Assembly (NCBI GenBank): GCA_028825475.1
Contig: JAPKAB010000010.1
Span: forward strand, 1-64,000
Source of the DNA: Ascidiaceihabitans sp.
Lineage (GTDB): Bacteria > Pseudomonadota > Alphaproteobacteria > Rhodobacterales > Rhodobacteraceae
DNA length: 64,000 nt
Direction: 5' to 3'
In this document: positions 45,194 to 55,580 of the stretch, in pieces
How positions within the stretch are numbered: position 1 is the stretch's first letter
Layout: every line of letters starts with the position of its first letter
Notes under the pieces: model-generated
The model's input: the letters and a program-made list of their open reading frames with translations, nothing else
What the model was told of the DNA's origin: nothing
Databases searched by the model: none
Translations under genes and position numbers: made by a program

Positions 45194-45337
45194 GTGAAAT
45201 TGTTTGTTATTATAGTTTCAATTGGCATCGTTGCTGCCAATGTCTTGCTAGCGCAATCGGGTACTCAATCAGCGCTAGAAGCCAATGATAGCACTTTAGT
45301 AGTAGGCCAAACGGAATGGTCCGGTCTAGAAATTTGA
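45194..45337 (+). CDS. Small secreted peptide candidate (47 residues, GTG start)
   Basis: GTG at 45194 opens a 47-codon frame ending at TGA 45337. The translation starts MKLFVIIVSIGIVAANVLLA, a textbook signal peptide, with a polar 27-residue mature part rich in Ser, Thr, Gly and Glu and no cysteine. AGGG lies about ten bases before the GTG. It sits downstream of a terminator and ahead of a convergent gene, so it would need its own promoter. I do not recognise it. It could be a chance frame, but a clean signal peptide in such a short frame is suggestive. Confidence 0.4.
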   Translation: MKLFVIIVSIGIVAANVLLAQSGTQSALEANDSTLVVGQTEWSGLEI

Positions 45338-45351
45338 AAATTACCCTACAA

Positions 45352-45702
45352 CTAAATAAGTGCCATTCTTTCTGACCGTTCTAGATCAGGGTAGGAGCGG
45401 TAGAGGCCAACAGAACTTTGCCCAATGAGGTCATGCACTGCACGATGTAGGCGCGCAACATCCTCGTCTTGCCGTCCGCTTTCACGAAAGGCGAGGTCCA
45501 GTTGCGCAAGGTCACAGACCTCAATCTCAAGTAAAAAGTCGCTGTGATTTTCAGAGGCAAGGTTCAGCTTACGCCGCAACATGCGCCAATGATTGATCTT
45601 ACCAGCTTCTTTCAGGTGGGCCATCCAAGCATCGACCGCGATGGAAAACGTCAACGCCTTTGCGTCTTGTTTCAGATCTATCATGCAGTGGTAAAGGTTC
45701 AT
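45352..45702 (-). CDS. Conserved hypothetical protein (DUF6614-like)
   Basis: 116 residues with no signal peptide. The pattern of an N-terminal beta strand YHCMIDLKQDAK, a basic WRMLRRKLNLAS, then FLLEIEVCDLAQLDLAF and a C-terminal GLYRSYPDLERSE suggests a ferredoxin-like alpha/beta fold. I recall small Rhodobacterales proteins of this type (DUF6614). Function unknown. It lies downstream of gyrA on the same strand with a 67-bp gap. Confidence 0.7.
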   Translation of the reverse strand: MNLYHCMIDLKQDAKALTFSIAVDAWMAHLKEAGKINHWRMLRRKLNLASENHSDFLLEIEVCDLAQLDLAFRESGRQDEDVARLHRAVHDLIGQSSVGLYRSYPDLERSERMALI

Positions 45703-45769
45703 CCTGCGCTCCGACTGTTGATGTCAAAGCGCAGGATGTCATAGGCGTGTTACTCTTAGATTAAGAGCA

Positions 45770-48541
45770 TCATTCTTCAGTGGTTTCGCCGCCTTCAGCG
45801 TCACCATCTTCGTCATTTTGTTCAGCAATCCATGCAACACTCACAACAACTTCGTTCTTGCCAGTATTGAAGACCTTAACACCACCTGCACTACGTGAGC
45901 GGAAGCTGATGCCTTGGACCGGCACGCGGATCGATTGGCCTTTAGACGTGGCCAACATAATCTGATCGTCCAACTCAACTGGGAAGGATGCTACGATCTC
46001 GCCACCGCGCATCGCTTTGTCCATTGCCGTTACACCCATACCACCACGCCCGCGAACGGGGTAATCGTGGCTGGAGGACAGTTTGCCAGAGCCTTGAGAT
46101 GTAATCGTCAGGATCAAGTTCTCACAGGCGGACATTTCTGCGTAACGTTCGGTTGAGAAGTTAGGATCAGCAGGTGCGTCTTCCTCATCTGCGTCTGCTT
46201 CATCAGCGAGACCCGCCATAGCACGGCGCATTTTTAGATAGGCTGTGCGTTCTTCGGATGTCGCATCGAAGTGGCGAATTATCGACATAGACACAACTGT
46301 GTCGTCACCATTCAACTTGATCCCACGAACACCAACAGAGGCGCGGCTGTTAAACACACGTACGTCTGTCGCAGGGAAGCGAATGGCGCGACCAGAGTTG
46401 GTGATTAACATGACATCATCATCATTTGACGCGATGCGCGCGTTGATCATTGTTGTCTCTGCGTGTTCATCCTCAAACTTCATCGCAATCTTGCCGTTTG
46501 CTTTCACATTGGTGAAGTCAGATAGTTTGTTGCGACGAACCGTACCTGCGGATGTGGCAAAGACCACTTGCAAGTCATCCCATTCCTTTTCATCCCGATC
46601 AACCGGCATGATAGCCGCGATAGAGACACCAACCGGAATTGGCAGGATGTTGACGATGGCCTTGCCTTTGGCTGTTCGTCCACCTTGGGGCAGTCGCCAT
46701 GTCTTAAGCTTGTAAACCATTCCGTCTGTTGTGAAGAACAACAGTTGCGTGTGCGTATTGGCCACGAAGAGGGTTGTAATTACATCCTCTTCTTTGGTTT
46801 GCATCCCTGCAACACCCTTACCGCCACGCTTCTGGGCGCGGAAATCAACAAGTGGCGTACGCTTGATGTAGCCACCAGAAGTCACAGTAACGACCATGTC
46901 TTCTTTTTCGATTAGGTCTTCGTCCTCCATGTCGCCAGACCAGTCAACGATCTGTGTGCGACGTGGAACGGCGAACTGGTCACGAATTTCGATCAATTCG
47001 TCTGAGATTATACCCATGATACGCTCACGGCTGCCCAAAATCTCAAGGTACTCCTTGATTTTAGCGGCCAATTCTTCGAGCTCGTCAGTCACTTCCTTAA
47101 CCCCAATTTGGGTCAGGCGTTGCAGACGCAATTCAAGGATAGCTCGGGCTTGGACTTCGGACAGATTGTAGGTGCCATCGTCATTCGCTGTATGGGTCGG
47201 GTCATCGATCAGTGCAATGTATGGAAGGATATCTGCTGCAGGCCAGCGGCGTGTCATCAACTTTTGACGGGCCTCTGCTGCATCAGCAGATGAGCGGATA
47301 GCAGCAACGATTTCATCAATGTTTGTTACGGCGACAGCTAAACCACACAAAACGTGGCTACGTTCACGGGCTTTGCGTAGGTTGTAGGCTGTGCGACGGG
47401 CAACAACGTCTTCACGGAAATCGATGAAGGACGTGAGGAACCGGCGCAATGTTAACTGTTCTGGGCGGCCACCGTTTAGGGCCAGCATGTTGCAGCTAAA
47501 GTAGGTTTGCATTGGCGTGAAGCGGAACAGTTGGTTCATCACGACTTCGGCTGTAGCATCGCGCTTCAGCTCGACCACAACACGCACACCATTTCGGTCA
47601 GATTCGTCCTGTACGTGTGCGATACCTTCGATTTTTTTGTCACGCGCTGCTTCGGCGATGCGTTCAATCATGGTCGCTTTGTTCACCTGGTATGGAATTT
47701 CATCCATGATAATTGCGTAGCGATCTTTGCGAATTTCTTCGACACGTGTCTTGGCGCGAACAATTACGCTGCCGCGACCTTCAAGGTACGCTTTGCGCGC
47801 CCCGGTACGGCCCAGCATAATTCCGCCAGTTGGGAAATCTGGTCCCGGCACATATTCGATCAACTGTTCAGACGACAAATCAGGCTCTTCGATCAAGGCC
47901 AAGGTGGCTTCAATGACTTCGCCCAGGTTGTGGGGCGGAATGTTGGTCGCCATGCCGACAGCAATACCACCAGCGCCATTGACCAACATGTTTGGGAAGC
48001 GAGCAGGTAGAACCGTTGGTTCACGATCTTTGCCGTCGTAGTTGTCTTGGAAATCAACGGTATCTTTGTCGATGTCTGACAACAGGTATGCCGCTGGCTT
48101 ATCCATGCGTACTTCAGTGTAACGCATAGCGGCAGCATTATCGCCATCCATGGAACCAAAGTTGCCCTGGCCATCCAATAGGGGCAGCGACATTGAGAAA
48201 TCTTGGGCCATACGTACAAGCGCATCGTAGATGGCAGAGTCACCATGTGGGTGATACTTACCCATCACCTCACCAACCGCACGCGCTGACTTACGATAGG
48301 ATTTGTCGTGAGTATTGTTGGTCTCGTGCATCGCATAAAGAATGCGGCGGTGAACCGGTTTTAGACCATCCCGTAGGTCGGGAATCGCCCTACTGACGAT
48401 AACGGACATGGCGTAGTCCAGGTAGGAAGTACGCATTTCGTGTTCGATTGAAACGGATGGCCCATCATACACAGGGCGTGTCGGTAGGTTTTCATCATCA
48501 TTTTCAGGGGGTTGTGGCGTGTCGTTCACGTTGTGGCCCAT
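45770..48541 (-). CDS. gyrA: DNA gyrase subunit A
   Basis: 923 residues. The breakage-reunion domain shows [15 protein letters not shown], the quinolone-resistance region [19 protein letters not shown] (Ser and Asp at the usual positions, so the wild-type pattern) and the catalytic Tyr in [11 protein letters not shown]. The C-terminal domain has beta-pinwheel repeats and a GyrA-box-like [11 protein letters not shown]. It ends in a Glu/Asp-rich tail. It introduces negative supercoils together with GyrB. ATG at 48541. Confidence 0.97.
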   Translation of the reverse strand: MGHNVNDTPQPPENDDENLPTRPVYDGPSVSIEHEMRTSYLDYAMSVIVSRAIPDLRDGLKPVHRRILYAMHETNNTHDKSYRKSARAVGEVMGKYHPHGDSAIYDALVRMAQDFSMSLPLLDGQGNFGSMDGDNAAAMRYTEVRMDKPAAYLLSDIDKDTVDFQDNYDGKDREPTVLPARFPNMLVNGAGGIAVGMATNIPPHNLGEVIEATLALIEEPDLSSEQLIEYVPGPDFPTGGIMLGRTGARKAYLEGRGSVIVRAKTRVEEIRKDRYAIIMDEIPYQVNKATMIERIAEAARDKKIEGIAHVQDESDRNGVRVVVELKRDATAEVVMNQLFRFTPMQTYFSCNMLALNGGRPEQLTLRRFLTSFIDFREDVVARRTAYNLRKARERSHVLCGLAVAVTNIDEIVAAIRSSADAAEARQKLMTRRWPAADILPYIALIDDPTHTANDDGTYNLSEVQARAILELRLQRLTQIGVKEVTDELEELAAKIKEYLEILGSRERIMGIISDELIEIRDQFAVPRRTQIVDWSGDMEDEDLIEKEDMVVTVTSGGYIKRTPLVDFRAQKRGGKGVAGMQTKEEDVITTLFVANTHTQLLFFTTDGMVYKLKTWRLPQGGRTAKGKAIVNILPIPVGVSIAAIMPVDRDEKEWDDLQVVFATSAGTVRRNKLSDFTNVKANGKIAMKFEDEHAETTMINARIASNDDDVMLITNSGRAIRFPATDVRVFNSRASVGVRGIKLNGDDTVVSMSIIRHFDATSEERTAYLKMRRAMAGLADEADADEEDAPADPNFSTERYAEMSACENLILTITSQGSGKLSSSHDYPVRGRGGMGVTAMDKAMRGGEIVASFPVELDDQIMLATSKGQSIRVPVQGISFRSRSAGGVKVFNTGKNEVVVSVAWIAEQNDEDGDAEGGETTEE

Positions 48542-48697
48542 TCTGTTTTAGGGTTCTATATGTTGCGTCTATTCATATCAGAAGTAGCACATGCTGTGCA
48601 ATGCTTATAGCGGGAATAGGACTGTCTCGACCTATGTTTCGGCGCTTTGAGTCGCGAACGGAATCGGCGTAACCGAACCTTAATCCTTACCGGGTAG

Positions 48698-48722
48698 ATC
48701 TTGATTTCATTGAACTCAAGAT
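48698..48722 (+). other. Hairpin in the leader of the small secreted protein gene
   Basis: ATCTTGA (48698-48704) pairs perfectly with TCAAGAT (48716-48722) over an 11-nt loop, directly before the ribosome-binding GAGGGG. It could mask or expose the ribosome site; this is inference only. Confidence 0.3.
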
Positions 48723-48736
48723 TGAGGGGTTAAGGT

Positions 48737-48979
48737 ATGCAAAAAGCAAATGCTCTGGTTGTATTGATATTGGGGGTCGTTGGCGTGATTTTGTCGACTG
48801 CAAACGCGCATGAGTCCAAGCGCGGCACACCCGGATTTATTCTGTTGCCAGAACGACCGGTAATTTTGACTAGGGTTCTTGCACCAGTTGGTCGAAAGCT
48901 CAGCCTATCCTCTGACTATGTTAGGCTGAACATGACGCGCCCCCCAGTACGCAAAACTTGGCGCAATGGGGATGGTTAA
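48737..48979 (+). CDS. Small secreted protein of unknown function
   Basis: 80 residues. The ATG at 48737 has GAGGGG and AAGG before it. The first 24 residues form a signal peptide ending STANA, so the mature protein would start His-Glu-Ser-Lys. It is basic and Pro/Arg-rich, with no cysteine. Its last 59 bases overlap the convergent radical SAM gene tail-to-tail. I do not recognise the family. The clean signal peptide and ribosome site favour a real gene, although the large 3' overlap counts against it. Confidence 0.5.
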   Translation: MQKANALVVLILGVVGVILSTANAHESKRGTPGFILLPERPVILTRVLAPVGRKLSLSSDYVRLNMTRPPVRKTWRNGDG

Positions 48980-49868
48980 GCGCGACGTCTTTTTCGGCTT
49001 CTTGAAGGGTGGTTCCTAACTCGAATTCCGGCTCGTACGGCAGCAGGGTGCAAGCCAAGACGGCAGGTTTCTTTGCACCTTTGCGTTTGACCACCATGCG
49101 AGACGATGAACACATGATTGAATCGGGTGATGTGTCTAGAATTCCCCAACAGGCAGTAGTGATCTCTGGCACCTCGATGGTTTCATCCATCTCGGGAAAC
49201 AATACCGTCATCCCAGGATCGTTCGCGTCAATCTTATAGCCGTGTTCGGCATAAAAATTAGCGTAACCAGCTCGACTGTCTGCTTCTGAATGCCCAAAGA
49301 CGCTGCGCCCAGCAACAGCCATTTTAAAGCTGTTTTCCTGAAGCCAGTTCATACCGACAACTGTTTTTCCGAATGCACCAGCACCGCGCTCAGCGTCGTG
49401 CAGGGTAGGGTCATAATGATCCACCGAAATACGCAGTGTCAGTTTGCTTGGGTAAGCGGCGTTCAGTTCCAGCAGGCCATTTTGAACGGATTTGCGCATC
49501 ATGGGGCGCATCGCGTTTGTTAGGATCAGCACTTGGTACCCTGCTTCAAGGGAGGCACGCGTAATATCAATCATCTGTGGGTTCATGAATGGTTCACCCC
49601 CAGTGAAGGCGATTTCTTTGATCGGCCACTTTCGGTCCTTGATCTGGCCTAGATAGTCCTGAACTTCATCGGTGGTGATGTACACAAGCGCATCATTGCT
49701 AGGGCTGGATGCTATATAGCAGTTTACGCATTCGATATTGCACAGCGTTCCGGTGTTAAACCACAGGGTCTCAGGGTTGTTCAGCGCGACGGATGCGCGA
49801 TCTTCGCCCTTAGCTGTCAGGGCCGGATCGGCGAATTTTCCAATGTTTGCTTGCGCCAAATCTTTCAT
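48921..49868 (-). CDS. Radical SAM protein with cysteine-rich C-terminus
   Basis: 315 residues. The radical SAM cluster motif is in LCNIECVNCYIASS (CxxxCxxC), with the SAM-binding GGEPFMNPQ and the strand VLILTNAMRP. After residue 230 there are further cysteines (CWGIL, CSSS, CTLLP, CAKFC, SCS) that could bind an auxiliary cluster, as in SPASM/Twitch proteins. The substrate is unknown; no precursor-peptide or cofactor-pathway gene is next to it. It is divergent from zwf across 151 bp. Confidence 0.8.
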   Translation of the reverse strand: MKDLAQANIGKFADPALTAKGEDRASVALNNPETLWFNTGTLCNIECVNCYIASSPSNDALVYITTDEVQDYLGQIKDRKWPIKEIAFTGGEPFMNPQMIDITRASLEAGYQVLILTNAMRPMMRKSVQNGLLELNAAYPSKLTLRISVDHYDPTLHDAERGAGAFGKTVVGMNWLQENSFKMAVAGRSVFGHSEADSRAGYANFYAEHGYKIDANDPGMTVLFPEMDETIEVPEITTACWGILDTSPDSIMCSSSRMVVKRKGAKKPAVLACTLLPYEPEFELGTTLQEAEKDVALNHPHCAKFCVLGGASCSA

Positions 49869-49985
49869 AATTCACTCGTACCTTGCTGGTTGAACATTGC
49901 TTATTTGTGATAGGATGTCTCTGAATGCAATAAAAGAACGTTTTTGCCATGTGACAACCTTGTGATTTGGCTCAAAAAGCGTCAT

Positions 49986-49997
49986 GTTTGCGCTAAC
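49986..49997. promoter_or_regulatory. LacI-type operator upstream of zwf-pgl-pgi
   Basis: GTTTGCGCTAAC, one base away from the perfect palindrome before edd (2462-2473), with the same A-A/T-AAAT flank on the right. It ends 22 bp before the chosen zwf start. A longer zwf start at 49984 would place the site inside the coding region, which argues for the ATG at 50020. Confidence 0.62.
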
Positions 49998-50019
49998 AAA
50001 AATCAAATGGAACAACCCA

Positions 50020-51477
50020 ATGGTCTCACGCGTAATTCCAGTCGAAGCCTTCGATCTTGTCATCTTTGGTGGGACGGGCGATTTGGCTCGCCGTAAAATT
50101 TTACCGGGCTTGTTCCGGCGTTTTTGTGCAGGGCAAATGCCCGCCGAATCCCGGATAGTTGGCGCTGCACGTTCTGAAATGGACGGAGCGAAATATCGCG
50201 AATTCGTCGCTGATGCGATTGCCGAATTCGGTGGTCAAGTTGCAAGCGAATCTGAAAAGTTAGCGGCATTTTTGCGGCAACTGGACTACGTCCCAATCGA
50301 CGCACGCGGTGAGGGCGGTTGGGAAGAGTTGGCGAACAAAGTTAAGGGGCGCAAGTTTGTGCGCGCCTTCTACTTCTCCGTTGCGCCAAGCCTATTCGGC
50401 GATTTGGCCGAACGCCTTCACCACTACGGTCTATCAGACAAAGCCAGCCGGATTGTTGTCGAAAAACCATTTGGCCGTGACCTTGCTACTGCGCAAGAAT
50501 TAAACGCTTCCTTGGCTGAGCACTTTAATGAGGACCAAATTTACCGCATCGACCACTACTTGGGCAAAGAGACTGTTCAAAATCTGATGGCTGTACGCTT
50601 TGGTAATATGTTGTTCGAACCGCTGTGGAATTCACAATACGTCGATCACATCCAAATTACGGTTGCTGAAACCGTTGGCGTTGGCACGCGCGGCGAATAT
50701 TATGATAAATCTGGCGCAATGCGTGACATGGTGCAAAACCATCTGATGCAATTGCTTTGTTTGATTGCGATGGAGCCGCCGGCCAAGTTTGAGCCAGGGG
50801 CTGTGCGTGATGAGAAATTGAAAGTAATCCGCGCGCTTGATCCTGTTGAGCCCCACCATATCGTGCGTGGACAGTATTTGGCCGATGACGAAGATCCAAG
50901 TTATCGTGAGGGCGTAAAAGATCCGCGTTCTAAAACAGAAAGCTATGTTGCGATGAAGGTTGGGGTTTCCAATTGGCGTTGGGCGGGCACACCTTTCTAT
51001 CTTCGTACGGGTAAGAAGCTTGCGGAACGTGCCAGCGAAATCACCGTTGTGTTTAAGGAACTGAACCACTCGATATTTGAAGACGACGAAGGGGGGCATC
51101 GCAATGTGCTTTCTATTCGTCTTCAGCCAAACGAGGGCATTACCCTTGGGGTGACAATTAAAGAACCTGGCCCAGGCGGTATGCGATTGATCGATGTTCC
51201 GCTGGACATGAGCTTTGCCGAAGCATTGGGCGACGCAGGAGGTGATCCGCCAGATGCCTATGAACGCCTGATAATGGATGTTATTCGTGGTAACCAAACC
51301 CTGTTTATGCGCGGCGATGAAGTCGAAGCAGCATGGGAGTGGACGGATCCAATTATTAACGGTTGGACAGAACGTGGCGATGTGCCGAAATCCTATGACT
51401 CTGGCAGTGATGGACCAGGGGATGCAGCAACAATGTTGGCCCGCGATGGCCGTTCATGGAGAGCGATTAAATCATGA
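50020..51477 (+). CDS. zwf: Glucose-6-phosphate 1-dehydrogenase
   Basis: 485 residues from the ATG at 50020 (MVSRVIPVEAFDLVIF). The frame opens at 49984, but that would include the operator and unrelated residues. The dinucleotide motif is FGGTGDLARRK, the active site RIDHYLGKETVQN, the substrate/coenzyme segment EKPFGRD, and the late RTGKKL. It oxidises G6P to 6-phosphogluconolactone and feeds the Entner-Doudoroff route encoded by edd-eda. Its stop overlaps pgl (ATGA), so zwf-pgl-pgi form an operon, with a LacI-type site 22 bp upstream. Confidence 0.95.
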   Translation: MVSRVIPVEAFDLVIFGGTGDLARRKILPGLFRRFCAGQMPAESRIVGAARSEMDGAKYREFVADAIAEFGGQVASESEKLAAFLRQLDYVPIDARGEGGWEELANKVKGRKFVRAFYFSVAPSLFGDLAERLHHYGLSDKASRIVVEKPFGRDLATAQELNASLAEHFNEDQIYRIDHYLGKETVQNLMAVRFGNMLFEPLWNSQYVDHIQITVAETVGVGTRGEYYDKSGAMRDMVQNHLMQLLCLIAMEPPAKFEPGAVRDEKLKVIRALDPVEPHHIVRGQYLADDEDPSYREGVKDPRSKTESYVAMKVGVSNWRWAGTPFYLRTGKKLAERASEITVVFKELNHSIFEDDEGGHRNVLSIRLQPNEGITLGVTIKEPGPGGMRLIDVPLDMSFAEALGDAGGDPPDAYERLIMDVIRGNQTLFMRGDEVEAAWEWTDPIINGWTERGDVPKSYDSGSDGPGDAATMLARDGRSWRAIKS

Positions 51478-52142
51478 GTTTTCAAGAATATTCTGACCGA
51501 GAGATGCTGATCATCGAAGTTGCCCAGAAAATTGTGGGCGATCTGAAGACCGCACTTTTGACCCAAGAGAATGTTTCATTTGTTGTCCCCGGCGGTACGA
51601 CGCCAGGCCCAATCTTTGATATTCTGTGTGCCGCTGACATCGAATGGAACCGCGTGCACGTCATGCTGAGTGATGAGCGCTGGGTGCCGGACGACAATGA
51701 CCGCTCAAACGCAAAGCTTTTGCGTGATCGTCTATTGGTCAATCGCGCGGCGGCCGCAAAGTTTACGCCGTTCTATGTGCCTGATGTTGAAGTAGCTGAT
51801 GCCTGCAAAGATGTGTCTGAAACGCTCGCGTCTGAGTGGCCGATTTCTGTTTTGGTTTTGGGGATGGGCGCTGACATGCACACAGCATCATTGTTCCCAC
51901 AGGCGAACGGGTTGGGAGCCGCTTTGAGCGCGAATGCTGATGCATTATTGCCAATTCAGGCAGAAGGCCAAGAACAGCGCGTCACACTTAGTGCCCCTGT
52001 TTTGAACAGCGCTATTTCCAAACACATCGTCATCTTTGGTGATGACAAACGTGCAGCACTTGATGTTGCTAAAGGATCTCTGCCAGAGGTTGCACCCGTT
52101 GCGGCCGTTCTGGACGGTGCAACAATTCACTGGGCTGTATAA
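51474..52142 (+). CDS. pgl: 6-phosphogluconolactonase
   Basis: 222 residues of the NagB/DevB-type lactonase. Conserved segments are FVVPGGTTPGPIFDIL, VHVMLSDERWVPDDNDRSN and LVLGMGADMHTASLFPQ. It hydrolyses 6-phosphogluconolactone to 6-phosphogluconate. It overlaps zwf by four bases and is followed directly by pgi with no gap, so it is translationally coupled on both sides. Confidence 0.94.
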   Translation: MSFQEYSDREMLIIEVAQKIVGDLKTALLTQENVSFVVPGGTTPGPIFDILCAADIEWNRVHVMLSDERWVPDDNDRSNAKLLRDRLLVNRAAAAKFTPFYVPDVEVADACKDVSETLASEWPISVLVLGMGADMHTASLFPQANGLGAALSANADALLPIQAEGQEQRVTLSAPVLNSAISKHIVIFGDDKRAALDVAKGSLPEVAPVAAVLDGATIHWAV

Positions 52143-53750
52143 ATGACTGATAAAATGAACGCTGCTTGGTCTGCACTCGAAACTTTGGAAACCGGTGTTA
52201 ACGACCGCCATATGCTTAGTTTGTTTGAAGCCGACGCGTCACGTGCGGATACGTTCCAATGCACAGCTGGTGATATGTTGTTGGATTACTCCAAAACCAA
52301 CATTGATGGCGCAGCCAAGACGGCGCTATTGGCATTGGCCGAAGCGGCAAACGTAACTGAACGCCGCGCTGCGATGTTTGGTGGCGCTGTCATCAACGAG
52401 ACAGAAGGGCGTGCTGTATTGCACACTGCACTGCGCAACCTAGATGGCGATCCAGTTTTGGTAGACGGCGCTGATGTCATGCCAGAGGTGCACGCAACCT
52501 TGAACCGCATGGGTGATTACGCTGATTTGGTCCGCTCAAGCGGAATCACCGACGTGATCAACATCGGGATCGGTGGATCTGACCTTGGTCCGGCGATGGC
52601 AGTTATGGCGCTGAGCCCATACCACGATGGTCCACGCGTTCACTTCGTATCAAACGTAGACGGCGCAGATGTGTCTGACACGTTGCGGGGGCTGGATGCT
52701 AAAACAACGTTGGTAATTGTTGCCTCTAAAACTTTTGGCACAATCGAGACGATGACAAACGCCCGTACTGCGCGCGCTTGGATGCTTGAGAACGGCGGTA
52801 AACCGGATGAACAGTTTGCGGCCCTCAGCACGTCAGAGGAACGCACAGCAGCTTTTGGTATTCCAGCGGAACGCGTTTTCGGCTTTGAAGACTGGGTAGG
52901 TGGTCGCTACTCCATGTGGGGCCCAATTGGCCTTAGCCTGATGATTGGCATCGGTCGTGAAGCGTTCACAGCGTTCTTGCGTGGTGGCCAAGCTATGGAC
53001 ACACATTTCTGTGCTGCAGAGGGTCCAGAGAACATGCCGTTGATGCATGCGCTTGTTGGTATTTGGCACAACCAAATCTGTGGCCACGCGACACGTGCTG
53101 TTTTGCCATATGACCAACGCCTTGGCCTACTTCCTGCGTATTTCCAGCAGCTTGAGATGGAAAGCAACGGTAAGAGCGTCGCAATGGATGGCACGCAGTT
53201 GCAGCGCCACAGTGGGCCTGTCGTTTGGGGCGAACCTGGCACGAATGGCCAACACGCATTTTATCAGTTGATCCATCAAGGCACCCGCGTCATTCCATGT
53301 GAGTTCATGGTTGCGGCGGAAGGGCATGAACCGGACCTAGCGCATCACCACCAATTGCTGGTCGCGAACTGTTTAGCTCAATCAGAGGCATTGATGCGTG
53401 GCCGTTCATTGGATGAAGCACGCGAAATCATGACTGCCAAAGGCCTGACAGGTGACGAGCTTGAACGCCAAGCCGCACATCGCGTCTTTGCTGGTAACCG
53501 TCCGTCGGTGACGATTGCGTATCCAAAACTGGATCCGTTTGTTTTAGGTCAGATCATCTCGCTTTATGAGCACCGTGTCTTTGTTGAAGGCGTCATTTTG
53601 GGCCTGAATTCATATGACCAATGGGGTGTTGAACTGGGTAAAGAGCTGGCAACAGCACTTGAGCCAGTCGTCGCTGGCACGCAATCAGCGGATGATAAAG
53701 ATGGATCGACCCGCGGTCTGGTGGATTACGTACAGCGCCATCGCGGTTAA
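52143..53750 (+). CDS. pgi: Glucose-6-phosphate isomerase
   Basis: 535 residues. Conserved blocks are [31 protein letters not shown], the signature [15 protein letters not shown] and [11 protein letters not shown] (active-site Glu region), and the C-terminal lysine region in [11 protein letters not shown]. It interconverts G6P and F6P. It starts on the base after the pgl stop. A hairpin without T-tract follows at 53772-53799. Confidence 0.96.
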   Translation: MTDKMNAAWSALETLETGVNDRHMLSLFEADASRADTFQCTAGDMLLDYSKTNIDGAAKTALLALAEAANVTERRAAMFGGAVINETEGRAVLHTALRNLDGDPVLVDGADVMPEVHATLNRMGDYADLVRSSGITDVINIGIGGSDLGPAMAVMALSPYHDGPRVHFVSNVDGADVSDTLRGLDAKTTLVIVASKTFGTIETMTNARTARAWMLENGGKPDEQFAALSTSEERTAAFGIPAERVFGFEDWVGGRYSMWGPIGLSLMIGIGREAFTAFLRGGQAMDTHFCAAEGPENMPLMHALVGIWHNQICGHATRAVLPYDQRLGLLPAYFQQLEMESNGKSVAMDGTQLQRHSGPVVWGEPGTNGQHAFYQLIHQGTRVIPCEFMVAAEGHEPDLAHHHQLLVANCLAQSEALMRGRSLDEAREIMTAKGLTGDELERQAAHRVFAGNRPSVTIAYPKLDPFVLGQIISLYEHRVFVEGVILGLNSYDQWGVELGKELATALEPVVAGTQSADDKDGSTRGLVDYVQRHRG

Positions 53751-53771
53751 TCACTTTTACATAACGTAATT

Positions 53772-53799
53772 TGGCAAGCCTTGCGTGCAGGGCTTGCCA
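53772..53799 (+). other. Hairpin after pgi
   Basis: TGGCAAGCC (53772-53780) pairs perfectly with GGCTTGCCA (53791-53799) over a 10-nt loop. There is no T-tract, so it is an operon-end or mRNA 3'-end structure rather than a classical terminator. Confidence 0.45.
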
Positions 53800-53883
53800 G
53801 ATCAACTTACGCTTGGCAGGGTTCTCTTATCAGAGGACGCGCAGCCTATGACGCGCCTTTACATATCAAATATGGAGGTGCCG

Positions 53884-55503
53884 ATGCTTGGCCAAATGAT
53901 GACGTCCGCTTTGACAATACAATCCCTAGTGGATCATGCCGCCCGTTATCACATGGGGACTGAGGTGTATTCGGTCAACACTGGTGGCGGGGTGGAGGAG
54001 ACCACTTGGGGCCAAGTTGGAGCCAATGCCCACCGCCTTGGGCACGCATTGTCCAAGCTGGGTCTGGAACCACAGGCCCGGTGTGGCACGATCGCATGGA
54101 ACAATCGCCGACATTTGGAAATTTACTTTGGCGTCTCAGGTGCTGGTTTTGTTTGCCATACAATCAATCCGCGTCTTTTTCCCGAACAATTGGTCTACAT
54201 CTTGAACCATGCGGATGACAAAGTGCTGTTTGTGGACCGTACCTTTATCCCGCTTGTGGCTGCTATTCGTGACAAACTACCCAACCTTGAGCACATCGTT
54301 TTGATGGAAGGTCGCGATGAAAGTGCCGCAGAAGTTATTGAGGGTTTGGTCTTTTACGATGAGCTGATTGCGGATTGCGACCCAGCATATGTATGGCCTG
54401 AATTTGATGAGAACACGGCCTCAAGTCTTTGTTATACTTCAGGAACCACTGGAAACCCTAAGGGGGTTTTATATTCCCATCGCTCTACCGTATTACATGC
54501 CTTGGCGTCTAATTTGACCGACTGTATCGGATATTCTGCAATGGACGTTGTGTTACCAGTCGTGCCGATGTTCCACGTCAACGCATGGGGCACGCCCTAT
54601 GCCTGTGCGATGACTGGCGCAAAAATGGTAATGCCGGGGCCGGGGTTGGACGGTGCTTCACTGGTGGCATTAATTGACCAGTATAAGGTAACGACAGCAC
54701 TAGGTGTTCCGACGATTTGGTTGGGTCTTCTAGGTGAAGCCGAAAAAGCGGGCTCGCAACTAGCGTCATTGAAGCGAACGGTTGTTGGTGGCTCTGCTTG
54801 CCCACCCTCAATGATCACGGCGTTCCGTGAGAAATACGATGTTGAAACCATTCACGCATGGGGCATGACGGAAATGTCTCCGCTGGGCTCCGCCAATCAG
54901 CCATTGGCCAAACATCTTGATTTACCGATTGAAGAGCAACACAAACTTCGCGAAAATCAAGGCCGCCCAATGTGGGGCGTCGAATTGAAGGTCGTTGACG
55001 AAGAGGGGGGCGAGTTGCCCAACGATGCGCAAACCCAAGGCAATTTGATGGTGCGTGGTCATTGGATTTTGGACAGTTATTTCCAGAAAACTCGTGAAGA
55101 AACTTTGACCGATGATTGGTTTCATACGGGTGATGTCGCGACCCTAGATCCAGATGGATATCTTAGTATCAAGGACCGTTCTAAGGACATTATCAAATCG
55201 GGCGGGGAGTGGATCTCGTCTGTTGATTTGGAGAATATCGCGATTGGTCACCCACAGCTTGCGGATGCTGCGGTGATTGGAGCAACCCATGCCAAATGGG
55301 ATGAACGCCCAATCTTGATTGCCGTTGTTGCCGAAGGCGAAGCACCTTCAGAGGCAGACGTGCTCGCAATATTTGAGGGTAAAATTGCGAAGTGGCAAAT
55401 CCCTGACTGCGTTGTCTTTACTGACGTTTTGCCTCGCAACGCGACGGGTAAGGTCCTTAAGCGAAACCTGAGGGATGAGTTCGGCGACGTTCTAATTGGT
55501 TGA
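53884..55503 (+). CDS. Acyl-CoA ligase, DmdB-type (3-methylmercaptopropionate-CoA ligase-like)
   Basis: 540 residues from the ATG at 53884, which has a perfect GGAGGTG just upstream; an earlier in-frame GTG at 53785 is less likely. ANL motifs are [19 protein letters not shown] (A3), [12 protein letters not shown] (A5), [20 protein letters not shown] (A7), [15 protein letters not shown] (A8) and the catalytic lysine in [10 protein letters not shown] (A10). The overall sequence, including MLGQMMT at the N-terminus and [16 protein letters not shown], resembles DmdB of Ruegeria, which activates the DMSP product methylmercaptopropionate. Related medium-chain fatty-acid ligases cannot be excluded. 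dmdA, dmdC and dmdD are not in the window. Confidence 0.85.
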   Translation: MLGQMMTSALTIQSLVDHAARYHMGTEVYSVNTGGGVEETTWGQVGANAHRLGHALSKLGLEPQARCGTIAWNNRRHLEIYFGVSGAGFVCHTINPRLFPEQLVYILNHADDKVLFVDRTFIPLVAAIRDKLPNLEHIVLMEGRDESAAEVIEGLVFYDELIADCDPAYVWPEFDENTASSLCYTSGTTGNPKGVLYSHRSTVLHALASNLTDCIGYSAMDVVLPVVPMFHVNAWGTPYACAMTGAKMVMPGPGLDGASLVALIDQYKVTTALGVPTIWLGLLGEAEKAGSQLASLKRTVVGGSACPPSMITAFREKYDVETIHAWGMTEMSPLGSANQPLAKHLDLPIEEQHKLRENQGRPMWGVELKVVDEEGGELPNDAQTQGNLMVRGHWILDSYFQKTREETLTDDWFHTGDVATLDPDGYLSIKDRSKDIIKSGGEWISSVDLENIAIGHPQLADAAVIGATHAKWDERPILIAVVAEGEAPSEADVLAIFEGKIAKWQIPDCVVFTDVLPRNATGKVLKRNLRDEFGDVLIG

Positions 55504-55521
55504 AACAAATCGAAAAAAGAG

Positions 55522-55554
55522 AAACGGCGCGACCAAAGTTTGGACGCGCCGTTT
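55522..55554 (+). terminator. Intrinsic terminator after the DmdB-type ligase gene
   Basis: AAACGGCGCG (55522-55531) pairs with CGCGCCGTTT (55545-55554) around a 13-nt loop, followed by TTC. The A-run on the left makes it usable in both directions, so it may also end the tRNA-Gly transcript on the - strand. Confidence 0.8.
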
Positions 55555-55580
55555 TCTATTGTAGATCGCTGTAAAGATAG

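Noticed and set aside
46245-46715. 156-codon + strand frame antisense to gyrA
   Set aside because: Shadow of a conserved gene; composition is biased Ser/Arg/Thr without structure.
48698-48979. RiPP system: small secreted protein as substrate of the radical SAM protein
   Set aside because: The genes are convergent, the small protein has an ordinary signal peptide and lacks cysteines or a leader-core pattern, and no transporter or peptidase is nearby.
50632-51297. 221-codon - strand frame within zwf
   Set aside because: Antisense shadow of zwf; no recognisable motifs.
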